A stretch of DNA of 64,000 nucleotides, taken from assembly GCF_000001735.4 (NCBI RefSeq), contig NC_003075.7, forward strand, positions 1,737,001 through 1,801,000. Direction: 5' to 3'. Positions 33,349-44,663 of this stretch are shown in pieces. Numbering within the stretch: position 1 is the stretch's first letter; every line of letters begins with the position of its first letter. The notes beneath the pieces were generated by a model. That model ran no database searches. It was not told where the DNA came from and worked only from the letters and a program-made list of their open reading frames with translations. Both the position numbers and the translations under genes were made by a program. Origin of the DNA: Arabidopsis thaliana (lineage: Eukaryota > Streptophyta > Magnoliopsida > Brassicales > Brassicaceae).

Positions 33349-34789
33349 TGTTGAATATTATATATTCTTTTTTTTAACGGCAAATCAATTATATTATATC
33401 ATAAAAGTTGACATGATACATAACCAACCAAATACAACCATTGCAACAAATAAAGGAAATTGAACACAATTTCGATGAAGAAGTGGAAATGACCCTGCTT
33501 TCCGAACGGAAGCCTTACAGGCAACATAATAAATCTTTTAAGTCCCCTCTTCATACACTCGCAAGAGACTAAGGCTAACATCTTATAGATGAAACTCCTA
33601 AATGCTTTCTGCATTACTGTAAAAAATCTGATATGTTGTTAGATATGGTTTTGAAACATGACTTCTGAAATGTCGTTCGCATCTTTGCTGTTTAGTGACC
33701 ATGGTTTCTCTTCTCATAGAACCTAAACTTTCCGACCAAGCGAAAGAGATAACATCATCATCAATGGATCGTGTCATCGAAAAGAGGAAGCCTTCGCCTT
33801 CGAGATAAAAATAGGTTGTCCCAACTCTAAACAGATTAAGACTGAAGATAAGTAATAATCTAATCTTAGATCGAAAGCCATACCCAATTCGAAACATGTG
33901 AATGCCTTCAAGCGACAAGGTTACTCCATTGATTCCGGGATCGAAAACCCAAATGATAACTCCACATTGCAGAGAAAATTCATCGGTTGATAACTGGAGA
34001 TAATGCCGGTGTGAGAGACCACCGTATACAAACCTTATACAAGGACAATCAAAATTCAAAAGAATCGATATAACACACGATCAGAAACATCGACAAATGG
34101 ATGCATTTATCCGTGAAATCAAGTTGAATTGATAGGCTTTCCAGATTGAAGAATGAATCACAATCGATAGTAATGATGTACCACCGTCACGATGTGGCAA
34201 AGAACATAAATTTGAGATTTTCGGTTTGCCGTTATTTACCACAAGAAACTGAAAACTTTGCAGAAATTAGAGAAAAGCAATAACAAACACGAGAATAGCC
34301 GACGCTAGAGAGACCGACGCCGGCCAAAGTGATGAAGTTTTGTGAAGTTGCCTTCAATGGCAGATCGCTTGGGAGAGAGAACGGTTGTCGAGTCGTTTGC
34401 GTAACAAAGTGATATTGAAGGGAAGTTAAAATGAGTAATTTGGCTAACAAAATCGGAACTTTTATTAGATTTTGGACCTTAATTTTTAAATAATATATTC
34501 AAATTTGTTGTGTGTTTTCAACTTTTTATATTATATATTCTAATATAATATAATATTATAGAAGTAATAAAATAATAAAGAAAAAAAGTGACGAGAGAGT
34601 AATAAAATAGACTTCTTATTGTGTTGTGATACTTACAATGAACTGAAGAGAACCAACGTATATATACAAGAGTTGCTTGAAGAGAAAGTTAAATTTAGAT
34701 AATAGGATAAGTTTTAGTTAATTGGAAAATAAGATACTTAGGAAGTAAGTGACAAAAATAATAATAGTAGTATTTATCTAATCTCAACA
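33349..34789 (-). mobile_element. copia 5' LTR split by a retroposon
   Basis: The ends form an inverted repeat: TGTTGAATATT at 33349 and ATCTCAACA at 34789. Excluding the inserted retroposon (and one 14-bp target copy) the LTR is about 268 bp, a normal size for copia. It borders the host gene's 3' side. Confidence 0.7.
33355..34541 (-). mobile_element. ~1.16 kb non-autonomous retroposon, copy A
   Basis: Lies inside the copia LTR, flanked by the 14-bp duplication ATATTATATATTCT (33355-33368 and 34528-34541). A T-run at 33369-33375 is the poly(A) tail of a minus-strand element. It matches copy B (37557-38555) over most of its length in the same orientation. Frames read FVYGGLSHRH.., VIIWVFDPGING and, in part, VRLPFGKQGHFHFFIE, but stops interrupt them and no RT is encoded. 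Size, tail and duplication fit a retroposon mobilised by LINE machinery, such as the Arabidopsis Sadhu type; that name is a guess. Confidence 0.65.
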
Positions 34790-34794
34790 GTATC

Positions 34795-35113
34795 TAAATA
34801 ATTTGTGTTAATCGTAAAGTTTTATCACACAATTTACGAGAATATCACAAAACCATAATCATACATTTCACGCCCGGATTCATCAATGAGACCAAACATA
34901 GGTTTCAAAAATCAGTATTTACACACAATCAATAAATATGATCTGGATACATATATATAACTCAAAAAGGATCAAACATTGATTTACATACACACGTTTT
35001 ATATTTGTATATATAGAAGATCTACAAAAAGAATCTGTTATATCGCCATTGTTGAAATAAAAACATCTTAGTACCAATCTCTTCGTGTGTGTTGTGTGAC
35101 ACTGATTCTGTCT
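34795..35113. other. Spacer downstream of the host gene
   Basis: AT-rich; probably the 3' untranslated region of the minus-strand gene plus spacer. No other feature seen. Confidence 0.5.
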
Positions 35114-37380
35114 TCATGTTATGTTCACTGCCAAAAACCAAAAACATGAAGAATGTTATCGGTTACAAGAGGAAAGTGATGAAAAATGAAAATATGGATT
35201 CAGAGTAGAAACATATAAAATTACTGATTGTCTTTTTGAGCAGCCATAGAAGAAGAGCAAGTTCGATGCTGAAGATCATACGCAACCATGTTTTATCCAC
35301 CAAGAATCCGTAAACAGTGATCCCTGCTCTGTTGTTCTCTAGATAGGTCACTAAATATATACACAATAGAGAAACCAAATCAGTTAAAAAGGTGAAAATG
35401 ATTTATTCCAATCATAGTCTAATTCAAGATTTTATTTACCTAGAGCTTGACGTTTCTGAGAAGAAATGGCGCGGGCAAAGATTGGATGTATCTCAAGATC
35501 ATTGTCATCTCCTTCTCCTTCTTCATCATCATCAGACGATTGAACAACATTACGACGACGCGATAAAATCTGGGAATGTTGTGTAGTTGTTGGACATTTA
35601 GGAGTCTCTCCGTCATAAAGAACATCAAATGTATCTAAAGACGCGCACACGTTCCACTTTGTGGCGATGCTCGTTACTGATTGAGCTTTGTGAGTCATTT
35701 GTGTTGCACTTTTCAAGCATATGAATAGTCCTGACACCAAGCTTGTGGAGCATAACTGTAAGAAACAGAGACATTGATCAATATAATGTTTCAAAAACTT
35801 GCATCCCTATATGAAAGTGAAGAGGAAATCTTACCGCGAGCTCGCCAACTTCGTAGATATTAAAGGGAACACTAGCTCTGATGGTAGTCAGCAATGCCAT
35901 GAACTGAGTGGCAGTGACGAAAAACAATGACAAAAGAATGAATCGTCTGAACCGGTGACTGACAATCTTCAGTTCACGACGGATTTTGAGATGCTCGGCG
36001 AGTATGGAACTGAAATCTTTGATCTCAGAGGCGAAGCAGCGTGCGAATTCATCAAGACGGAGGACCTGGAGGTGGCAGATGTTTTGGTAGAGGATACAAG
36101 CAATGATGAAGAGTGATGTACGGTAGAGCCAAGAAGAGAGCTGGAGTGTGCAGGCTAAGACATGGCTCAGCGTTGGGTTTATAATGTAAGGGATTTGGTT
36201 AAAGCCTGAAGCATACCACCAAATGCGATAGATAGCTTGAAGCGTTGTCGATGGAAGGACAAAGATAGCTAGTAGCTTCATTGATCTCTGCAACAATAAA
36301 ACAGAGGAGACTTTCAAAAACATCAGGATTCGAGCCTAAGATGCAATGGCACGGTCAAGACTTAAAGTTCTAGGCCTGCGAGTTCGGTCAATGTCTCGGT
36401 TATCTCGGTATTTCGGTTAATGAAATTCTCCGAATCGAACCGATTTTCCCCGGTTAAAATCGGGTAAAATCGGTTAAATTGGTTGGGATTAAAAAAACAT
36501 CAAGATTTGAGCCTAAGATTCAATGGCAGGTCAAAACTTAAAGTTCTAGGCCTGCGAGTTCAGTTAACCAAACCAAACTGAGTCGGTTATCTCAGTATTT
36601 CGGTTAATGAAATTCTCCGAATTGAACCGATTTTTTGGGTTTTCCCAGTTAAAATCTGATAAAGTAGGGTAAAATATGTTAATTTGGTTGGGATTAATAT
36701 ATGTTTTGGGTAGAAATCGGTTTATTTTCGGTATAGTTTTGATTTTTAGGCAATTGATCGGTTTAGGCGTACCGAAACCGAGACGTAAACCAAATATGAT
36801 TCAATCTCTCCAAATTGAACCGACTGATGAACCGATTTTGAAAGAAAACTGAAATAACCGGTTCTTTACAATCGCTTCTTATTCCACTAGTTACCAATTT
36901 TAATCCCAAAAATTACGATTCTTAATCATGAAATTAGATTACTAATACTATAATTAGTCGATACGTTTAATTTACCTGGATTTTAGCTTCGTATCCGATC
37001 CTAACTTTATCGCTAACATCTTTAAGCTTATCGAAGAAGAGAAACCTTCGGATTCCATATTTCTTGGACCAATCTGAGAGACTAACGAACGAGATTCCGG
37101 CGAAGATCGATAACGAAAGCTGCACTAAACCGTCGTAAGGACGACGGTGTTTGAAATCGCAATCGGCGCAGATTAGCACGAAGTGTGAGATCATTGGGAC
37201 GATGACGGCGAGGAGGAAGAAGATGGACCATGAGAGCAGAGTTTTGATGCGATTTGATTGATCAAACCAGAGGAAGAGTCTCGGGAATGAGAGTTTGGTG
37301 GCTGGTGATTCCGGTGGTTTTTGAATCGGGTCGGGTCGGGTCTCGGAGTTGAGGATTTGTTGGTTTGATGATTCTTCCAT
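35114..37380 (-). CDS. DUF3537-family multi-pass membrane protein
   Basis: The only host gene with an intact structure. Exons: 37380-36976, 36287-35835, 35755-35440, 35350-35225 and a short last exon 35127-35114. All introns start GT and end AG, phases agree, and the total is 437 residues. Start ATG 37380-37378 (MEESSNQQIL); a proline-rich cytosolic-type N-terminus leads to the first membrane segment, SWSIFFLLAVIVPMISHFVL. More hydrophobic segments follow in exon 2 (TLQLSSWLYRTSLFIIACIL, LSLFFVTATQFMALL), exon 3 (CSTSLVSGLFICL) and exon 4 (IELALLLWLL). An acidic linker SSDDDEEGEGDDND sits in exon 3. This layout matches plant DUF3537 membrane proteins of ~450 residues, whose biochemical role is unknown. 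If the last intron is not used, translation ends at 35163 instead. Confidence 0.85.
36325..36860. repeat. hAT-like CGGTT repeats duplicated within intron 1
   Basis: Two copies of a ~176 bp segment begin with TAGGCCTGCGAGTTC at 36371 and 36547. That resembles the hAT end at 29979 (TAGTCCTGTGACTTC). CGGTTAA/CCGAAT-type repeats follow. This gives intron 1 its 688 bp length. No matching far end or target duplication was found, so the boundaries are loose. Confidence 0.5.
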
Positions 37381-37490
37381 GGTCGGGTTTAGGAATAAAA
37401 TCTGCAGAGGTTTGGACTTTTTGACTTGAAATGAAAGAGAAGCTAATAAGTTACGGCACTTTGGATTTTTGTAAGCCACCTGTACCAAAC

Positions 37491-37500
37491 AGCATTTATA
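37491..37500 (-). promoter_or_regulatory. Probable TATA box of the DUF3537 gene
   Basis: The minus strand reads TATAAATGCT about 115 bp upstream of the start codon. It is the only good TATA match between the ATG and the retroposon at 37557. Confidence 0.5.
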
Positions 37501-37540
37501 ATAATAATAAAATATATTCTTTTCCATTAACGTTCGCAAT

Positions 37541-38571
37541 TTCCGTTTAATATGTTTTTTTTTTTTTAACACCGAATCAATTATATTATATTATAAAAAT
37601 ATTATATAATACATGATACATGAAACCACTCAAATACGAATAAAATAAAAGAAATTGTACAATTTTGATAAAAAAATGGAAATGACCCTGCTTTCCAAAC
37701 GGAAGCCTTACAAGCAACAGATGAAATCTGTTAAGTCCCCTCGTCATATACTCGTAAAAGGCTAACATCTTATAGATGAAACTCCCAAATGCTTTCTGCA
37801 TCACTTTGATTAAACGAACACACGGATATGTTGCTTGAAATGGATCTCGATCATGTATTTTATAACACTCTACCCATCGTCGCCGGTTAGTGACCATGAT
37901 TACTTTTTTCCATAGAATCCGAATAAATAGATCGTTTGACAGCGAGTACATCACCATCATTAGACCATGAACATGAATAAACGGATCGTTGGACAGCGAG
38001 TACATCGCCATCATCGGACCATGTGTTTGAGAAGAGGAAATTATTGTCGATGCCAATTCCTTCACTCAAAAGAATTTGTCTATTGATTCCTGGATCAAAT
38101 ACCCAAATGACTTCTCCAAACCATAGATTTGAAGAAACTTCATCGGTTGAAAACCGGAGATCACGTCGGTGAGAGAAACCACCGAAAACAAACTTTAGAT
38201 AAGGAAATACACCATGATTCAAATGAATCGACATGACATGGGTAAAGAGACATTGGTGGGATGAATTTTTTCTGATTTCGAATATAGCAACGGGTTTACA
38301 TGAAACTGGTAATTGTATGTCTCTGTTCTAAACATGACAATAAACACCGTCACCATTCGAAAGGAGAAGATAGGACGAGCAGAAATCCAATTAAGGGGAA
38401 TATCTCCCATCACAATATTAAAAACAAAAGAAGAAAGGAGTAGAAAAGCAAAAAAACTACCGGCAAATGCCGGCAGCCTGTTAAAAAAAATGAAACAGGA
38501 AACTGGTTTTGTTGGTCGCCTCTGTAGTCGCCAAGGGAGAGAGGGAAGTTGTTGATTCCGTTTAATATGTT
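37541..38571 (-). mobile_element. ~1.0 kb non-autonomous retroposon, copy B
   Basis: Element about 37557-38555, flanked by TTCCGTTTAATATGTT at 37541-37556 and 38556-38571. The T-run at its left end is its poly(A) tail, giving a minus-strand element. Frames share IWVFDPGIN, a W-S-DDGDVLAV repeat (twice) and VRLPFGKQGHFHFFIK with copy A, but stops break them. It lies head-to-tail with and directly upstream of the host gene, with its inserted end about 40 bp beyond the TATA box. Confidence 0.75.
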
Positions 38572-40728
38572 AATTTATCTAAAATTAGTCAAAGTGAAAC
38601 TGAATTTAAAGTCTAAACTATGGTGACGATGGAATGGAACAAACACTATGGTCAAGAGATTTGGAGTGATATAGTTTCTTTGTTTTTTATCAGAAAATTA
38701 TTTAGAATCTTTTTTTTACCCAATTCATATCCGATTTCAGTTTCAATTTTGTGAATTGTTGTTCGGTCTATTTGGACTAAACATATAATTATGTTAATAT
38801 TGTAGGTGTAATATATATAAAAAAAAATTCGTCAGCTATCTGAAGTGTAGCAGACCACATCATAGTTTTTAAAACATTAAAACTAAATTAACAGTTACAA
38901 GACATATCATAGTTTTTAATATATTAAAAATAAATTAAAAGTTTATTTTTGAATATTTTTGTTGGTCAACGCCACAATCAGTTGATCGGTTAACCTTAAA
39001 TTCTTTGTTTATGATGTTAATTACATAACGTCATACATTTCGTATATGTAGTCATGCAATTTATATACGCCAGATAGCTGATTTTCTTTATTTTATTTGG
39101 TATGTGTTACCATGTATTTATTATATCTCTTATCTTATGTAGCAGATGATTGATTTTTCTAATATAAATGAAAAGTTAAATATTTTTGGGATTATGGTTT
39201 CTATTAAACACAAGTGATCTTTTTTTTTTAAACGCATTACATGACTAAACTGTTTTTTTTTTTACCTTCCAACTAAATGTGTAGATCGGATTTAAACGCA
39301 TATGGGATATCAATTTTATATCTACGAATTGTCAACCATCAGACTAATAATGTATATGCTATTATAGAAAATTTGGTCCCCCATGTGTCCTCCACTATTA
39401 TAAGAGAAATAGTTTAGACGACAAAAAAATGCCACATTTCGTGGTTTATACAATGATTGATTTGTTATCTAAAAAACCTTACATTTATGTGTTGACATTT
39501 CAATTTCATGACAGACAAAACACGTCTCTACTTTTTAAGTAAACTCACGACACATGGAACTGTTTTACCGGAAATTTCATGCTTAAAATATATATGTGTG
39601 GCATTGTGTATAGCTTGAGCCAATTCGGTTGGGGATAGAAAATGGAGATAAAAAAAAGGTTATCGACTGATTTCGATCGGTGATAAATTAGTAAAACTAA
39701 TATGTAGATATTTCGAAAAAGTAGTTTTTTAATAGAAATATATGAATTCATATAGTAGAAACGGGCCGTTTCAAAATTATATTTGACTTTGTGTTCAAAT
39801 TTTTTAACAAACAAATTTTATATAGAAATTAAAAAATATGGACTCCTTTTGAGAAAATTTGAGAAAAGGAAAAAATTGGTGTTTTTGCATCTTGAATACA
39901 TGCCTTAAACTGGGCCTGATAGAAACTACAAACATAAGTAATAAAAAAACATTTTTACAAAAAAAGAAAAAAGACTAATAAGATCAAACTAATTTAGCGT
40001 AATAAAAACTTATAAAATGATACAATTATATAAACTTATTTAAATTGCATGATAATTATGGACAATGTTATGTTTGGTGAGATTAGAAAATCGTGGGATT
40101 GTAATATTCAAAAAATCGAGAATAGCCACGATAGATCAATAGGATTGAGGTAAAAATGTTATTTGAATGAGTGTTCTAGATTTTCTAATTCTTCTTTCTT
40201 CTTTTCTTTCAGTAACTTTTTTCTCTTTTTGCTTTTAAACTTCTTGAAAAAAAATCATTCTTCAATCATTAACATATTTTATTATATAAAGTATGGTTTT
40301 CAAAGTTGCTAACTCATACGATCGTGCCACGTGTCAAGTCAAACGATCAGATGTTTACATGTGTCATTTAAAATTTAACTTTTTTATTTTCTAAAAAGAA
40401 TAGAAAATCTTAAAAAATAAACAAATTTACATATACTAATTTATATGTTTATATATTTATAAACAATTAACATTTATTCAATAAAAGGAAAATTAACAAA
40501 TTTGTCTTTAACTCATGTAATCATAAGTGAAAATAGAACATTTTGAGAAAAATAGCTTAGATTATAGGATTTAACTTTTCAATGATTTTCATTTATTAAT
40601 TTTAACTCATTTAATATTTGCATGATGTTAAAATTAACTTACAAGATTACGGCATATATAGAAATATATTTTCAACAATGCTTGGTTTCTAAATATTTTT
40701 GTGGATTTCTGTTTTTCTATTAATTATT
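38572..40728. other. AT-rich spacer, no gene seen
   Basis: Long A/T runs. It holds two diverged ACATCATAGTTTTTAA-type copies (38858-38960) and an 11-bp inverted repeat TCAGCTATCTG (38832-38842 and 39071-39081). A CACGTG G-box occurs near 40328. No frame with recognisable motifs. Confidence 0.5.
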
Positions 40729-41171
40729 AGTCCTAGGCGTTTGGGTATTCGGGTCGGGTATTTCGGGTTTGGGTTTTCGAGTTTAGAAGTTTAGGACCCA
40801 TTCGGGTAATTTAAGATTTCGGGTCGGGTTCGGTTTGGGTTCGGGTTCGGGTTCGAGTTTATTTATATATTGAAATATCAAATTGTGTGTGCAAATCTAT
40901 TAAATTACTTAAAAATTTCAAAAACTCCCAAAACAACACGAGTAGTTTTGCTCGAATATATCTAAAAATACACAAAAATAACTAAAATATCAAAAAAATC
41001 TTAATATTTTCTATGTATAAGTATATATTAGTTATACTTATACTTATATTTGAGATATGTTTGGATACCTATTCGGGTTCGAGTTCAAGTTTTTCGGGTT
41101 TTCAAGTTTAGACCCGTTCGAATATTTGAAAATTTCGGATACACCCGCCTAAATAGGCGGGCCTTATCTAG
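40729..41171 (+). mobile_element. Helitron-like fragment with 3' terminus
   Basis: The 3' end shows the hairpin CCCGCCT-AAAT-AGGCGGG (41144-41161), followed 6 nt later by CTAG (41168-41171) and T, the Helitron 3' terminal pattern. The body is rich in TTCGGGTTCGGGT and TTCGGGTCGGG repeats, probably starting near TCCTAGGCGTTTGGG at 40729. The 5' boundary is uncertain. Confidence 0.45.
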
Positions 41172-41646
41172 TTCAATTATATGATAACGGAGAGAAGTCA
41201 CCTTAACTTGATCTCTTTATTGTGTTTTCAACGTTTTGTTTTATGGCCACCATATTCAATTATATAATAATTATTTACTTTTTAGTTTCATTCTTCTCCA
41301 TATACCTTTATTTATGCTAATTTATTTAAATATAATAAGGGATTTTAATCTCTTTGGCCTTTCTTCCTCCAAACTTTCTTTAAAAAACCTCCACTTATTC
41401 TCACTTTCGTCTATCTTTTTCCATATTATCAAAAACCAATTTTACCCTGTTATTATTTATTTTTTTAATTATATAATAAATTTTAACCATCAACAAACTC
41501 TTAAAATCATCCAATGAGAATTGTTCACTCTCCTCTCTCATTAACCACCAAAAGTTTTTTTTTTTTTTGGTGTCAAACAACCACAAAACACAATTAACTA
41601 TTTTTCTTCTTCTTCTTACACTTTGCAACCTCTAAAACATATGTAC
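41172..41646. other. AT- and CT-rich spacer
   Basis: No gene recognised. CTTCTTCTTCTT and ACCTCTAAAAC directly before an ATG at 41641 look like a plant leader (see findings). Confidence 0.4.
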
Positions 41647-43361
41647 TCTCTTCTTTTTATTCTCCTTTTTTTTTTTTGAACCTAAACTTGATTTCATTCC
41701 ATTAAGGTAGAATCCAAGTACAAACAAAGAACAAAACTGAGTTCCCAAAGTTTTACAACAAGGAGGAGCTTTCTCCAAAGCCAACATAAAATAGATGAAA
41801 AGATAGATAAGGTTAATCGATAAAAACTTCTTGAGAGCTATGAGCCAAAAGCTATGAAGCTTGTTGGTACATGTGAGATCAAAGATTATCGACAAGTCTT
41901 CCAATAGAACAAGTCAAAGGAGGACCAATTAGCCAATGTCAAAAGACGAAGTGGCGTTGGTAAAAGAACCAAAGTCGAGGTTCCTGCAGCCAGTACAAAA
42001 AGATGGTTGATGTTTTTTGCTAGCATTGTCGTGGAGTGAAAGTTGAGCTTAGACAAAACAAAGCAAGCGGTAAAGGTGTGGAATGTGTAATACTTGAAAT
42101 TGTCAAAAGAGCATGAAGCATAGTGGTCATTATATTGGACAAGTTCAAGAACCTTGGAAAATCTTCAACAAATAGGATTTGCCAGTAATAGATGCAAGAC
42201 CGTAACAGAACAGGTGGGTCCTCTCTCACATGAAATCCTTAGCGGTCATGGAGATTAAGGAATTCCACACAAAACTTGTAGCCGGTTTGCCACATAAAGA
42301 TAAGTTCATACCTGAGTATCACGCTTATAAGTGGATGAAAATCTACCTTGAAGTAGCTAATTTGCACAAGAATGGGTTTGAGAATCAGAGGGAACATATA
42401 AAGGTGGTTGAAGAAACAAAGGTGGTCACCGCTCCTTAGAGGCGGAAACATAATGCCATTCTTCTTCAAGCAAATAGAACCATGAGAAACAAACCTAGCA
42501 GATTCTAAAGTCGAGGTTCTCAAGTAGCTTTGAGTTGGGAACATAGAACCTTTCTTCGTGAAAATTAGAATTCTCATGATCAATAATCCTAGGTGAATCT
42601 AAAAGCAAAGATTTCTTGTATAACCATAGCAACAAAGAAGTGTTCCGTTGTATTTGACGTCCATGATCAAAAGAATATGATAAATAACATTTAAATTGGG
42701 TAAGGTTGGACAAGAGGGAGATGACAGACCTGAGCCTTAGTACAAAGCAACTTGGATCACCATTATATAGGTTGGGCTTCAGAAAGCTTAACGGGCCATA
42801 TTTGAATTGGCCCAAAAATTGGAAACCCAGTTCCTTTTGGCTAGTAAAGAAAAGTTTGGGTATTGGCGACCGTTGTACGGAGGTAGAGGAGAATTTATGG
42901 TGAAACAAGCAAACTCGGTGGGGGTAGTGATTGTCTTTGATGGAGTAGTCCGAGAATTGAAGCATAGGAGGAGGACCAGAGGCTAATCGACATCTTAGAT
43001 CTAGAATCTGGTGGTCTTAACAAAGGTGATTTCAGCAAAGCTGATGCAAGGTGAGGGTGAAGGATGGAGATTGTCGGACACCATCTTTTTCTTTTCTGAA
43101 TGATTGTTGAAGTTCTCATTAAAAGCTTTGGGTTTGGTAAGGTTTGAGAAGGTTTAAAAAGGGGAAACAAAAGAATTGACAAAATTGGAGAACTAGAGAA
43201 ATTATAAAGATGAAGAGAAGAGTGAATAAAGGAAAGCTCCCGACGCTGGTGAATCGGAGCTCCACCGACATCGCAGATCGTCGTCAAAATGATGGTCTTG
43301 ATACTAGTGCCTAGGAGCTTCTCGGTTTCTCAATGGTAATGATCTCTTCTCTTTATTCTCC
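41647..43361 (-). mobile_element. 1.7 kb non-autonomous retroposon
   Basis: Element 41666-43342 (1677 bp) bounded by a 19-bp target duplication TCTCTTCTTTTTATTCTCC (41647-41665) and its copy with one mismatch (43343-43361). A T12 run at 41666-41677 is the poly(A) tail of a minus-strand element. Minus-strand frames such as MTTICDVGGAPIHQ (43287-42895) are short and match no RT or gag known to me. It was probably copied by LINE machinery. Confidence 0.75.
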
Positions 43362-44660
43362 ATCCACCATTAAATCACTTCAAGGTAATTTAGTATTTTT
43401 CTTATTCTCTAGATTAGCAATGTGAAAAACTTTATTAGATATAACATTAGTTTTTATGCTTATTAAACTAAGTAGACTTTTTTAATTAGTGTATTAAGAT
43501 ATAACATTGGTAATAATGATTGAGAAATGTTTAATTCGTAGCTGAAATGTTAAATTTTGTAGAAATATTTAGTGATTAAAGAATTTGGACAATTGAAATC
43601 ACTGGGTACAACTGTGTTAATGGATTTCTACGAAAATGTATAATTAAAGACCGTTTTCTTTTCTCTTTCATTTTTAGGTGATAATCAAAAGAAATCCAGT
43701 CAGACTATTTGCTTATAGTGAATACTATAAATTTTCATGACGTATCTATACAAATTAAGTTTTTTTTTTATCATGGTACAATTAAGTACAACCCGTAAAA
43801 CTAAAGTTTATTGCCTTGACTAGTTTTCAAAATTATATAAAATATGAAATGCCAAATTGAAAAAATTGTTAAAATACATACATGGTGGTAATGAAACTAA
43901 ACAACAAAATTTTGACAAAAAAACATATATTTATAAGTTAATAAAATTCTTATCACAAAAGCCCACATTCATACACTAACAATCTTATACTTTCATGGTT
44001 ACTTTGTATATTTGAACTAAATTTTTTTATGTTTTTTAAATACTTGTATTTTGATATATATAAATACTCCAATATATTGTATTGGTATTTTGATGAGTCA
44101 ATACCATCGGTTCTACCCAAAAAAATAATTTAGAGTTGATAACAACTAGATTTACTAAATTCTCGATATTGTACAACCATGAACAAAAATAGGCAATCAG
44201 GTACAACTATACAACTACGAGCAAATTTATATTATTATCTACTTAACATTTTTTACGTACATATTTGCTCAAGCTAATCAGGTCGTTTTTTCTTTTAAAT
44301 TTTCACCCGAAAATCTTTGATTCGGATCCTCCTTTATTTGAGTCTTGAGATGTTCCTTCAAAAATCCAAACGAAATTAAATGATTATTGATTTTAATTTT
44401 GTTCGGCTACACTAGATATTCAAGAATATATTTTCACTGGATCTTCCAAAACAATTATGACGATTTAATGCGCTACAAAACAGTTAAACAAAGTTGGTTA
44501 AGATTTTTCTTAATTATGGTAACAATTACGAAATTAATGCTAACATTAAATTATGAATTCAAATTCAAAATAAAGAAAAATAAATATCTAAAAGTTAATT
44601 AGTAAAATTGCATAATTAACTACTAAATCCTCAGCATTAATTCATGATTGTCATATTTTA
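43362..44660. other. AT-rich spacer, no gene seen
   Basis: Strongly AT-rich with only short random frames. Confidence 0.5.
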
Positions 44661-44663
44661 ATA

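Larger units (their letters stand above)
24200..34789 (-). mobile_element. Decayed copia element interrupted by LINE, hAT and retroposon
   Basis: Minus-strand copia element. Read from the right: 5' LTR (34789-33349, split by a retroposon), leader, gag (32.4-32.0 kb), pre-integrase, integrase and RT start (31.7-29.27 kb, split by a hAT element). After a LINE insertion, the RNase H end is at 24.66-24.2 kb. About 900 bp of RT and early RNase H is missing at the LINE site. All coding parts hold stops and frameshifts. No 3' LTR was found. The lineage has RIRSSDN-type RNase H ends and a GPQRRLGIYIGY integrase segment; it differs from the copia at 12270. Confidence 0.8.

Noticed and set aside
38832..39081. 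11-bp inverted repeat enclosing 250 bp, possible MITE
   Set aside because: The repeat is short, adjoining sequences do not extend it, and no target-site duplication is visible.
40800..40860. GGGTTCGGGTTCGGGTTCG run considered as telomere-like DNA
   Set aside because: The unit is GGGTTC, not the plant telomere TTTAGGG, and it fits Helitron/hAT subterminal repeats.
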